Origin: Phytophthora hibernalis
Lineage: Eukaryota > Oomycota > Peronosporomycetes > Peronosporales > Peronosporaceae
Assembly (NCBI GenBank): GCA_012656075.1
Contig: JAAKBF010000324.1
Coordinates: 1,178,001 to 1,242,000 of the forward strand
Direction: 5' to 3'
DNA length: 64,000 nucleotides
Position numbers and translations under genes: made by a program. Below, piece after piece: positions 39,549 to 50,159 of this stretch (position 1 is the first letter of the stretch; each line of letters starts with the position of its first letter). Below the pieces are notes generated by a model. It made no database searches. It was not told where the DNA came from and saw only the letters and a list, made by a program, of their open reading frames with translations.

Positions 39549-40705
39549 TTGAATTTTCGTGTAAAACGTGACGATACGACGAAGACGCGTCGCGCTGGTA
39601 AGACTGCTGTCACTTTCTATCTCGCCGCGGGTGCGATGCGACAGCTAACGTTGGATTCGTTTTTGGCTCGGGATGAAGACGATGTGGCCCGACGTATTGA
39701 GCGGCGTCAAGATGGCGTACGTCTTGACAACGTATAATTTTGAGTATGAGCTGATTTGCTACAGTTGGGAGTGCATCGTTCCGTGCTGCTGGCATCGCAG
39801 AGTACGAAGATGTCGTGCAGAATGTGTATGTGTACAGGTCGCGACATCGGCTGGAGCCCGTACGTTTTACTCGAGGAACAATCATTAGATGTATGCGCTG
39901 ATTTTTACTAACAATGAAAATGTGTAGGATGAAGTTCCGTTCTGCAGCTGTGAGCCCCTTGCTGGACTGAGCGAGACCTGTGGCGAAAACTGCGAAAACC
40001 GCATCGTACGTTTAATAAACGGTGTGTTTCTTTTGAACTGTGGTCGTTTGGACTAACGTACAGCAGACTCAGACAGGATGTGTTCGAGGTCACTGCTTCA
40101 CGGGGATGAATTGCGGAAATCAACGGATGCAAAATGGTGTTCAAGCGCGACCTGCCCTTAGAAGCGTGTAACGAAAAGGCGTTGGTTTGTTCTCGGACGG
40201 CGCAATCGAGGAAGGGGCTCTCGTTGCACAGTATGTTGGGGAGGTGGTCACGCGGAAAATGTATGTGGAACGCGAGCAGAATGCATGTACTTCTATTTGC
40301 TGTCATGCTTATTGGAACACTCTAACGGCTCTGCGGTTCGAACGCTTAAAAGCTTATGAATTCCACCAGGATTTACGGTCTGGCCGTGACAGTTGCTGAA
40401 CTTATTGACGCTCGTTGTTTTGGAGGGATGGCACGCTTTGCGAGCCATTCATGCAACCCAAATTGTGAAGTTCAGCGGTGGGAAGTTGCGGGGAAACCTG
40501 CTGCGGGTTGTTCGCAACGTGTGATATTGAAGGCGGCCATGAGATCATAATCAATTATGGTAGTAGTCTGTCTCAGGAGCGTCAGGTGGGCAATAATGTA
40601 TTTTGGTTCTGCAATATCAGCAAATTGCTAAGTGCTCATGTTTTCTGCTACCAGACTCGAGAACGATGTCTATGCGTTGAACCAAACTGGCGAGGGTTCG
40701 TCTAG
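39549..40705 (+). pseudogene. SET-domain histone lysine methyltransferase, broken
   Basis: An AWS-like cysteine region (FCSCEPLAGLSETCGENCENR) is at 39940-40002. A likely intron, 40006-40063/40066, has GTACGT, a CTAAC branch site and ACAG. Next come CVRGHCFTGMNCGNQRMQ, the SET N-part GVGLFSDGAIEEGALVAQYVGEVVTRKMY (about 40180-40270), and the SET C-part ELIDARCFGGMARFASHSCNPNCEVQRW (about 40398-40480). ATCDIEGGHEIIINYG closes the core. A second likely intron at 40586-40654 precedes a post-SET-like RCLCVEPNWRG, with Trp at a cysteine position. The AWS-SET-postSET order is that of SETD2/NSD-type H3K36 methyltransferases. Frameshifts near 40170, 40330 and 40500 disable it. Confidence 0.75.
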
Positions 40706-40924
40706 CTGCACCAACATGACATCAGAGTAGATAAACTCCTCCGTTCAATACGTCGTGGTAGCTGTTTAAATTGCTCATTGGATGCACAAAAATCGATCAG
40801 ATGAAATACATAAATTAACAGCGAAGTCATGAAATGCGGCAGGATTTTTTCCGTATCCGAATCAGCACACAGCAGCTGCGAATTGGTGAAAACAGGTATC
40901 CAAGGTTTTATTCAGCCACCATCG
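40706..40924. other. No recognisable gene
   Basis: Short spacer between the SET pseudogene and the second copy of the diverged repeat; nothing recognised. Confidence 0.4.
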
Positions 40925-41400
40925 CGAAGTGTAACATTAATAGATACGTTCCACGAGCTCACATTATCAATTGTGAGGTGATGGCTTCTGTGAACTGAAG
41001 AGTAGCTTATCATTCGCGCGACAGAGTGGGTCGCTGTGTAGGCTCACTGATGACGAAGAATTAGTAGGATCGATAGAATTGGAGCATTATTGTGCATGCT
41101 CGAGAAGCTAGAGCTTTGGAAGATAATTGTGCGGTGGCAACTAGTGGTGTGAAGCGAGAATCAAATTTGTGTAGGCGCTGCAATTTGCTTCAACTGCACA
41201 ATGAGTAGCGAAATGTCCGTTCAAGTGTTGTCGTCGCAGGAAAGCCTAGCCTGTCGAAGCTAAAGGTACTTGACTAACCCTTCTCGCGGGCCATTTCATC
41301 GAATCTTTGATTTTCTACTTCAACCGCTCACGCAGTGAGCCAGAATACGTGGACATGAATGATTCACACCGACGGATCTGTCCAGATGGATACATCAATT
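40925..41400. repeat. Diverged direct repeat, copy 2
   Basis: Matches 37738-38190 in the same orientation. It immediately precedes the Helitron protein-coding region, so it may be the 5' leader of that element. Confidence 0.7.
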
Positions 41401-43034
41401 TAGCATCGAAGGATAGCAGTCGTGGGAGTGCAGTACTGAAAAGTTCACTCAAGCATTTGTGCATTGCTGTCACCATGGGTTCGAGCCGAAAACCTATGAC
41501 TCGGCGAGGCAAGGCAGCTCGAAGAGCGCTTAAAGTGGCTGAGGGTGTTAGTGTAGCGAAGTCGACACCACGTCGCTCATTACAGCATCAGTCGCAGCCA
41601 TCCATTGAAGATACAGAACTGGCCAAGCAGGACGCCAGGATAGTGCGTTTCAACGAAACTAGGAAGCGGAATGTAGCGGCCCAGCTCCTACCTCCGGCCA
41701 AAAACGACAAAAGAGAGGAGCTGGGGCAGGTGCAAGCGAAGACGAGAGCCTGGAGTTTGATAAAAATGGTTCGTAATGTGTTGTTAAATTAGTAATAGTT
41801 CGCGAGGGAGTTTAACTGTACTAACGCCGCTCACTTGATTGTAGATTTCTTCGCATCTATTGACAAACCCTTGATTCGTGTGTGCGGTAGCTGTGGAGAA
41901 ATTGTAAACTCCGATCAAGCTGTACGCAAGCTGAAGCAGACTTCTTTAGTCCTCTTCAAAATGAGGCGGGCGTTGTGGAGATCATCGATGAAGGACTCGT
42001 GCGAAATTCGTCGGATGGGATTGATTCGATCTGGCTATGCAGTAGGTGTTACCAATCACTACGAACACGCGAACCCCCAAATTTTGCCGGTGTAGCGGGT
42101 TTCGCATTGCCGCAGTGCCAGATGAACTCGCTGCTCTTAGCAGGATGGAGGCTACGCTCATCGGACTGAGGATATCGTTCACTACATGTATGAATTTGTA
42201 CCGTGACGGGCAAGAATTCACGCGGGGAACGCAATCAACTAGTGGAACGATCCCGGTCAGGTGGCTCGAGAGCTACCCAGACCGCTAAAGGAGTGCGGAG
42301 TCATCTTTCTGTCGTCAACGTCGGATAGGACAACTCAATACTTTCGTGTTCGACCGGATTTGATACGACGAGCATTGAAGTGGCTCATCGCGAACAATTC
42401 ACTCTACAAGGACGTCGTGATCTCGGAAGAGAACCTCCGTGCTCTCACAGAAGTGGATGCAGATCGCGAGATACCCACTACACCTGTGTTAGAGGATGAG
42501 GTACAAGAGCTGCGAGGTCAGGCCTGCCAAGCCAACGAGCGGCGTCAGCAAGACACCGGACCGGTTGGTCGCGAACACGACGGTGACGACCAAATACAAC
42601 ACGTCGGACACGGGAATTCAAAGCATCAGCAGCACTGCCCGCACAACTGGCACCGAAACCTTCAGTTTGAAACGATGACGACGAATGCAGCCGGTGATCC
42701 CAAGCCTCAAAGTGTTCATGATGAACGCAACGAGAGAGACGGGGTCCATCCGTCGAAAACACACCCGATCGCCCCGACGATAATAAAAGATGGCAATACA
42801 AGCAATTCAAATCTCACCAACACACATTCGGAAGATAGTATACCGCCCACTTGCTCTACAGTTTCATGTTGTGCATGTACGTGCGAGTTTTGCTCATCTA
42901 CTCTTACCGCGAATAGCCCTATCAGTGTACAGCCGGGTGATCAAATCGCGAGCAGTGATGAAGAGGATGTTTTAGATAATCTTACGGAGTCATTTGAACT
43001 AGAGGGCAATCAAACGGAACACAAACTGAGCTGA
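41307..43034 (+). pseudogene. Helitron N-terminal region with DUF6570-like domain
   Basis: The open frame 41307-41792 is basic and coiled (GSSRKPMTRRGKAARRALKV). Downstream, IRVCGSCGEIV (41877-41909) and LCSRCYQSLRTREPPNF (42034-42085) are paired Cys motifs. AVPDELAALSRMEATLIGLRI (about 42108-42170) and PRPLKECGVIFLSSTSDRTTQYFRVRPDLIRRALKWL (42270-42395, within the 42261-43034 frame) match the segment before Rep in many Helitrons. The remainder of the 257-residue frame is low-complexity, with a CCACTCEFC cluster. A likely intron with TACTAAC and TTGTAG ends at 41844. Confidence 0.6.
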
Positions 43035-43149
43035 AACAATTATGGAGGCGGTCGGTGTCGACAATAAGAATTCTAAGTATCCTATCGGTGGGTTTCGCTG
43101 CTGCAGCGATCCGATTGATGAGTATCAAACAAAGCGGTTAATGCAATTT

Positions 43150-44190
43150 GTTTCCCGACGCTTTTTCGGATGGAAAAGGTGGATTCCACCCTGTGAGCGA
43201 GGTAGAAGACATAATTCATGAATACGGTTTGTCTGAATACTGCGCGCACTTAATGAAATGGCATGATAGACGCTTCATTATTCACGGAAACTTTAAGTTT
43301 TCTTGAATGAATTTTATTCAGCGTCGCCAGATTGACGGTTTAGTTCGAAGAGTTAATGCTAGTGAAACGCGAAATGCTGCTGTTAGCGCAGCCGTTACCG
43401 GTCGCGAGAGCAGTACGAAAAACATGAGAGTGAGAACGAAAAAGAGAAGCTAAGTGCTGCGATGCAAGTTTTAGGTTCTTTAAAATCTTTTTTCAAAGTT
43501 GTGAGAGGCAGTGGATTGTGCTGGGCAACTGCACGAGATGATCTCATGTCGATGATCGGATATCGAGTGCTATCTACACGCTGGCATACGTTTTTCTTAC
43601 GCTAAGTGCCGCGGACACTATTTGGCCAGATTTTGCGAGAGCATGTAACCCATCATTAACATTAGAGGAATGCAGGCGTTTGTCGTTTGAGGAGAGACGA
43701 CGGTACTTAAACGAAAACCCTGACATTAGCGCCAGGCACTTTAATAGACGATTTCAATCTTTTTCGACACTATATTATGTGGTCGAGCAAAGCCACTCGG
43801 GAAATAATAGACCATTTTTGGCGTGTAGAATTTCAGCAACGCGGATCTCCGCATATCCACAGTTTGCTGTGGATTAAAGATGCTCATGATGTTGTGAAGT
43901 TATCAGAAACGGAAGAAGGACGTGCTGAACTTGCTGCATACGTTAATAAGATTATTTCTGTGCTTTCAAAGACTCTCAGTGACCTCGAGGCATGCCCATG
44001 CGCAACGTGCAGCACTCACCGTGTAGGTGAAATAGATATTCTTGCAATGAGACCTCCTGAAGTGGAAACGGATGAATGGTACTGTGATTTGTCTAGATTG
44101 GTTCAGCGCGTACAACAGCACGAATGTTACGCTAACTCATCGCGTAGAAACATGGATTTACAGCTAATTGGACACCTACAGGGCTGCTGA
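43150..44190 (+). pseudogene. Helitron Rep (HUH) domain
   Basis: Fragments in several frames give the Helitron_like_N region (about 43190-43780, including SAADTIWPDFARACNPSLTL and RRRYLNENPDISARHFNRRF). A continuous frame follows at 43777-44190, with the HUH motif in VEFQQRGSPHIHSLLWI (43826-43876). Rep would nick and join DNA through the Tyr in AAYVNK (about 43930-43950). A TGA at 44188-44190 truncates it and further stops lie upstream, so it is inactive. Confidence 0.75.
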
Positions 44191-45118
44191 ATAGAGCGTA
44201 TGTGAGCAAGGCTGAACTCGACACTCTTCGATTCAGGCAAGATATCGCCAAAGCAGCTCAGCGTTGTGATCCTAACCTACCTTACCATTCTATTCTGAAA
44301 AGGAAGCGAACGCAACTCTATCAGTGCGTGAAGTGGGAGCACCAGAAGCAATCTACACTCTTCTTCGTAGTTTACCTATGCACAGCAAGTCAAGGACCAT
44401 TTTAAAAGTCAAAGTATTTTGACACAAACAGCGTTACTATCGAGTAGAGCCGCGGGGCTTCGAGGACCTTGCTGCATTAGCAGAACAGAATGATACGAAC
44501 AGTATTCGAATTGAGCAGGTTGAGGGGGCATACATGAACAGACCCTCGAACGAACTCTTTCAGTCGATGACATTAGCCACCTTTATAGAAGATTTTCAAA
44601 ATGTCGATTCCGTTGATGTGAAGAATGTCACTTTTGAGTGCTGGGAGCGAATCGACGGTGAAGGCTGGATTAAAGAAGGCCAAAGACAGTTGTCGTTCAA
44701 AAGTCACCGTGGGTACGTCCAAACAGCGCCGACACGAATTTCTGTTTTTCGGAGATCTTTCTCTATGTTCCATGGCGCTCTGTTAATGACCCCTTGAAAC
44801 AGACGAAGAGTGCATCGAGCGCTTTTTCAAAGAGCAAGAAGTCCGACTTGATAGCGAGTTGAGAGAGGAGTCTAATGCAAATCTAGTAAGGCAGGAAAAA
44901 CTAGATTTACTGAAGGAAAATTCTCGGGGGCTTGCAGTGTGTCAGCATTACCACCTTCGGAGTACGTTTTTTATTAGTGATGGAGGCAATGAATCCTCCG
45001 AACGACATGATAGCAGTGCTCCCGAGCAGCAGGAGAGTGATAATAGTTAGCAGGAATGGCAGACTAGACACAACTATTCGGAGGAAACTGTCCACAAGGC
45101 TAGTGATTTCGTAAAAGA
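44191..45118 (+). pseudogene. Helitron linker between Rep and helicase
   Basis: Open stretches in changing frames (44202-44405, 44534-44797, 44859-45050) contain ELDTLRFRQDIAKAAQRCDP and MNRPSNELFQSMTLATFIEDF. The latter is characteristic of the region joining Rep to helicase in Helitrons. No separate gene is needed here. Confidence 0.5.
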
Positions 45119-46841
45119 ATGCTTGAAGCCATGGGTTCAAGAGAAAAAGAATCGCGCCGACTTGGTCATTTGTTTCGCCAAAATGAAAGGTCTAGCTCGC
45201 ACTACCGATATCCTATTGAAGATAGCGATGATATGTCTGACACCGTGGAAACGATGGCCGAGTCCCAATGGATACCTTTTGCTCTAGCGATGGATCAGTC
45301 TAGAAAGCGATTTAAAAGCTCGATGGAGAGGTCGCATTGCAAACCGCTGCAAATGATTATTAATGGCGAAGGAGGATCGGGAAAAAGCTGGCTCATAAAA
45401 CATTTTGTTAAGGATATGCACAATGTGTTCGGCGAGCATGCTGCCACGCGAAGGACGTCAAAACGGGTGTTATTACTTGCTCATCAGGGAACCGCAGCGT
45501 TCAATATAAAAGATATAACGCTCTGTTCTGCCTTTTCGTTTGCATCCTTTACTCGATCCGCGTTTTCCGTCAAGTACACTCCACTGGCGGAGTCTAAAAC
45601 CGGGCCAGCAAAATTAAAGAAGCTACAACAGCGCTTTAAGGATGTCCACCTCATAATTATAGACGAGTTCAGCATGATCTCCTGCGGAATGCTCTATTGG
45701 ATAGATAACCGGATGAGGGAAATTTGGTCTAACCATTCAGATGAGCTATTCGGACGAAGAGATGTATATTTTACAGGCGATACTGCTCAGTTAGAGCCCG
45801 TAGTTCCCACGCGCTCTCTACACCTCTGTCATAGATCACAAATGAAGTACAGCGCCGAGGAAATAGATATGGACTAATATTGAACATGTCTGTATGCTGA
45901 CTAGCCAAAACTGAGGAAAATTATACCTAGAATGGTTTGCAGCCTTACATAGATTGCGGGAAAAGGATCCCACCCCTGCAGATATTGATATTTTCAATAC
46001 GCGATGTTTGGCTTCAATTCAATAACCAGATTGGGTTTCGCAGGCGAAGCACATCGCCCACAAAAATGTAGATGTAAATTCAGCTAACGAGGACAGAATA
46101 AAGGTCGCGAACGAGGCGATTGTGCATATTACATCACAGCACTTCGTGCAACAAAAAGATTGACAACCAAGCGGGACATTCCTACCGGAACTGTCCGAGC
46201 GCTCTTAAGTGATGCAAACGTAGCCAGTTCAGATCGCGATCGAGTTGTTGCTAGCAAGCAAAACCTTTGCACAGGAGCCCCGGTAACTTTGACTTTTAAT
46301 ATGACTCAAGGGGCTGGCTTATTCAATCGAACAAACGCAATAGTTTAAGACTTCATATTTGTGACCGGCAGAGAATTACCAATCGTTCTTGTACAGATCG
46401 TCGATGCCTACTTGGGGCCTTCGCTACTGGATGATATTTCTAACATTGTGCCTATTGCACCGAAAGATGTATCATGGAGTAAATCCTCAACGACCTTCGC
46501 GTTGTCCGAAGGGAATCCCTCTTCGACTGGCATATGCTATGACAGTGCACAAAGTGCAAGGACTAACATGCTGCTACGTTGTATTTCATTCTAACTCGAT
46601 CCCAAACATTGCTTTCGCGTACGTTGCTTTGTCAAGAATTAGGCATCGGAACTCGATTGTCATAACACACCGTCTAACACTTGAAAAGTTGACATTGTCG
46701 CCTGCCAAAGTTGCTACTTTAGCGGACGAGAATGCGTGTATTTTGAGTGCAGTTGCGAAAACGACGGAAGCCTCTATTACGATAGTTCGTGATATGAAAG
46801 AGGTAGCATTACCCCACAACAAATGTCTTTCGCCGCGGTGA
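45119..46841 (+). pseudogene. Helitron PIF1-family helicase
   Basis: 45119-45877 is one open frame with the Walker A motif NGEGGSGKSWLIKHF (about 45362-45405), motif Ia (LLAHQGTAAFNI) and Walker B LIIIDEFSMIS (45650-45682). It is followed by FTGDTAQLEPV. After a gap of stops, 46160-46348 holds APVTLTFNMTQGAGLFN. 46500-46660 holds RLAYAMTVHKVQGLT and FAYVALSRIRHR, the C-terminal helicase motifs V and VI. ATP-binding residues are intact in the first part. The stretch 45878-46160 has stops and shifts. PIF1-type helicase fused to Rep is diagnostic of Helitrons. Confidence 0.75.
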
Positions 46842-47340
46842 AGGGTGTGGGTCTTTGTATATAATTGCAGCATGCCATTTGTATCCACGCAGCACCAATG
46901 AGACCTAGCACTCGAAGAAAAAAGAGTCTCACCGATGGAGTCACGCAAAGCGTTGTGGGGCGTCGATCAAGCTACGAGTAAACCAATCAGGGCCGAGGAG
47001 ACATCCCACAGCTGCCGGCGGATATTGGAGTCTCGTGTCGTGCACCCAGGGGCTCTCGACCAAACGGTAAGAGCTCGAGAAAACCAGGTACGTCGTGATG
47101 CGCAATACTAAGTCATACGTGCTGCTCATAACTAATGCACTTACTAACCGTACTGCATTTGCTTTCTAGCCGATAGATTGCAGAGCGACACACCAATCGC
47201 TAGACTTAAGAACGGAATATGTTACCATTGAACCCTGTGGTATCAACCGCGTACGTATATGTATGCGTTAGTCATCGTGTCTTGGTTGTGACTAAACTGT
47301 AAACACTGAAACAAATACGCAGATAAAACGAGCTGTTGCC

Positions 47341-48667
47341 TCACGACATCGTGCCGAACTGCTTATTCAGCATGTCGGCGCACATTCGGATGAAGGCATC
47401 GTCTTCCACCATCCGTTGGAGGCTGTGCTCACGCTCTTCGTCGGTGACTCGGTGGCACGTTCTGCATCTCGACTCATGAACTTCGTCCTCGTGATTGGAG
47501 CTCTCAGCTATTCCACCCCGCGTACGTCTCCGTTGACAATGTTGGCTGGACACGTGGCTGAGGTGTAGCTCCACGTCGTGCCGTAGCACTGACACCAACC
47601 TGCTGAGTGGAATCGTCAACGCGCTTCTTCTGGAGCATCTTCGCCGCCCATAGCTTCGTAGTCTTGCATCGGCGCAGTGAGTACTGTAGGAACAGCAACG
47701 ACGGGAGTTTCCACATGCCGAATCGCTGCACATTGGCACGATTTGGCGAAGAGTAACAGGGGCAAACATGTAGTTTTTGATGTGCGCTCTCTAACAGCGC
47801 CACTTCTCGAACGGAGAGTTGATCTTGCACCGGGATGTTGTTACCTCGGTCTGTGACCACGGCAGCTTGCGTGTCAGAAGTGCACGGCGAGGATGGATAC
47901 TGTTCTTACGGCAGTACTTGGGCTGCAGTCCGAGTACGACCACGTATCTGCGTTGTGGTGCTGTGGCGGGTTTTGCTGGACGACCGACGAGCTTAAAAAA
48001 TTGGGGACGCTGCTCCGGTGAATTTGTCGACAGTACATCTTTCTCTTGGGTTGTCTTGGTACTGCGAGATGGCCCGGCCAATTCTTGATCCCGAAGTAGC
48101 CTTAGACGCTTGGAAGTAGTCCGTCCAGCCCCAGACTTCGTCCTTGAAGCTCTTTTCTCTTCGCTTTTTCATTCTCTGTCGTCACGGAGCTCACCTCGCT
48201 CTGTGGTGCCTTGCTGTTGCACTCGCCGACAGGTGCGACATCCAGTGTGGCGTCTTCAACCGAGCAAGCTCGGCGACCTCGGTCACCTTTTTCTTTGCGA
48301 GAACCCGCTTGTAACGCGCGTGCGCCAGCGTGTTCTGTCGTATACGATGCTTTTCGCACAGCGTATGCCTATCGCCATTGGGCTTGAAAGATCGCTCCAG
48401 TCTGCAGCCACCTATGTACATGCATTCCAAAGAATTCGGCTGACGCGCGTGCCGCTTAGCACCATGTTCGCGCTCTTCCTCCTCTTCGTGCGCTGTGCCA
48501 ACTCCACAACGTGTCACGATGAGCGGAGTCTCGGCGCAGTCCGACGAGTCCAAGCCATCTTGGCGCGAGTCAAAGCCGGGTCCTGTAGCACGCAAGCGCG
48601 TCGCGAAGGCGCGCAACACAACACAGACACAGCGTAAACAAAGCAATAGGAGCTTGGCACCAGCCAC
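47341..48667 (-). pseudogene. Unidentified gene with a possible C-C-C-H zinc motif
   Basis: I cannot name this family. Reading leftwards from about 48450, a segment has ECMYIGGCRLERSFKPNGDR then HTLCEKHRIRQNTLAHARYKRV, a C-x5-C-x15-C-x2-H pattern followed by a basic helix. It could be a small zinc-binding, DNA-contacting domain. The frame then changes several times: ENEKAKRKELQGRSLGLDGL, QRPQFFKLVGRPAKPATAPQRR, QPKYCRKNSIHPRRALLTRK, and finally EDEVHESRCRTCHRVTDEER with VEDDAFIRMCADMLNKQFG to the TGA at 47341. The hydrophobic start of the longest frame (48667) is probably not real. Either a host gene with introns or a decayed one. Confidence 0.4.
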
Positions 48668-48786
48668 CTAGCGCGCCAGCAGCTCGCACACAGCGACGTA
48701 CCTCCCTCCATCTCTCCCTGGCGGATTTGAAGCAGGTGCGTGACTGGGATAAATGAGAATTTCGAAAGATCATCAGTATCGCGTTA

Positions 48787-48840
48787 AGGGGGCGGTGCTG
48801 AAAGCTACAATATTGCATACTTCTTTCAGCAACGCCCCCT
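48787..48840. repeat. 18-bp inverted repeat
   Basis: AGGGGGCGGTGCTGAAAG (48787-48804) pairs with 48823-48840 with one mismatch, 18-base loop. Confidence 0.85.
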
Positions 48841-49046
48841 AGTAACCGGAGTGTACCTGCGTGAGGATGCTGGCAGCTTGCTGCCATACTAGTTAGAGAA
48901 CTGTAGTTTCTGGAGCTATTCAAAGTCTGGAGCTATTTTGATTTTGCTCCAACATGATCGTCCGGACAACTTGTTTGAAGTGTAGTTTTGGAGCATCTGG
49001 TCTGGAGTAAGACGGATACAAAAATCAACATGTCGCGAAATAGCGC

Positions 49047-49079
49047 CTTGGAGCAACAATGTAACATTGTTGCTCCAAG
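49047..49079. repeat. 33-bp perfect palindrome (16-bp arms)
   Basis: CTTGGAGCAACAATGT and its exact complement around a single A. The GGAGC/GCTCC motif recurs several times at 48910-49000. Confidence 0.95.
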
Positions 49080-49510
49080 TCAGCGTTGGCACGACGGACT
49101 TTACCTTTCGGCCATCAATTTCTGCCAAACGGCCCGGCCATGGCCGTTTGACGGAACCGGTTCATGTAATAGGATTTTATGGAATTGTAGTACGTTATTT
49201 TATATTACCACCAGTTTTTGCTGTAGTAATACTACCGACCTCCTCCGACAGGGTATATACCGGTACAGTGTACCACCCTTCAAAATGATATGCCGATTTC
49301 GGTATCGTAACCGGTATTAATACTGATATCTAGTCAAGAAGTCGCCGTGAAGAGTCGTTTATTATTAGCATCTAACAATAGCCGGTCTACTCGTCCTCAA
49401 TGAAAACAAGCGGGTTGCACCTGAAACTCGTTGCCTCAAATGTCAGATCTGGAGAACCATGCATTTCTAGAGCTTTTATCGTTTATGTTTGGCATTTCAT
49501 TATTAAAATA

Positions 49511-50010
49511 TCATGGTTTATCGCACCTTCACAGCAAAAGCGGCAGAAATTTCATTAAGGTCGTCCGGTGTCTTCTGCCCCATACGCGTTCTTGCCCTCA
49601 TTGACAGTCGGTGGCGTGCCTTGAACGCGTTCTACCACCTCCATGACGCCTTGAACCCCTGGATGCCGTACTCAGCAGCGATATCCATAGCTTCTAGTGT
49701 CAACATCTTAGATGAAATAGGCACACCATCTTTACGGAGGTCGTTGACCTTCACAAGGTCAACTCTACGCAGATTCTCTTTAGACGATCCTTGTTCTTAC
49801 CGCTACCTTTCTTCACAGAGCACTGTGATTCGCGTTTGCTCTTCTCATGTAGCCATCTTGAGACGAGCTTTCTTCGAGATTCGTAGGCGTCCTAGCTAAG
49901 CTGAGGGTAGAGATCCTTGATTAAGCTTCGCACATCAGCGCTCTTGGCGAGTGCTTGCGCAGCATTCAGCTTCTCCGTGAAGTAAAAAAGAATCCCGGCG
50001 TTGGGAACGA
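49511..50010 (-). pseudogene. pogo/Tc5-like transposase DNA-binding region
   Basis: Read from about 50010 to 49511, the fragment runs EKLNAAQALAKSADVRSLIK, then SRRKLVSRWLHEKSKRESQC, then (after a frameshift near 49755) LRKDGVPISSKMLTLEAMDI. It continues ASWRW, a TAG, FKARHRLSMRARTRMGQKTP and ends at a stop within VKVR. This is the CENP-B/Tc5-type helix-turn-helix region that starts pogo-like transposases (WRWLNKFKxRH...R pattern). The DDE catalytic domain is absent. At least three stops and one frameshift are present. TACCGGTA clusters flank it at 49250-49320 and 50080-50100. Confidence 0.65.
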
Positions 50011-50159
50011 GGCCCTTGGGGGCATCGCCAATAGACACATGAATGGCGAGCGCTAGCTGTCTCTATCTGTACCATTACCGGTACATTATCGGTAAAATTG
50101 AATCTAAATATTTGCAACAGAACTTATAAGCGGAACTGAAACGGAGCTCATAATCGTGC

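Larger units (their letters stand above)
41307..46841 (+). mobile_element. Degraded autonomous Helitron
   Basis: Plus-strand RepHel remnant: Cys motifs and DUF6570-like region, Helitron_like_N region, HUH replication initiator and a PIF1-family helicase, in that order. Many stops and frameshifts are present. Helitron ends (5' TC and 3' hairpin with CTRR) could not be fixed by eye. Flanking DNA to 47340 shows no other gene. Confidence 0.75.

Noticed and set aside
48440..48667. Hydrophobic start of the minus frame (AGAKLLLLCLRCVCVVL) as a signal peptide
   Set aside because: It is Cys-rich, is followed by low-complexity Arg/Ser sequence and is probably outside the real gene, which more likely starts near the Cys motif at 48440.
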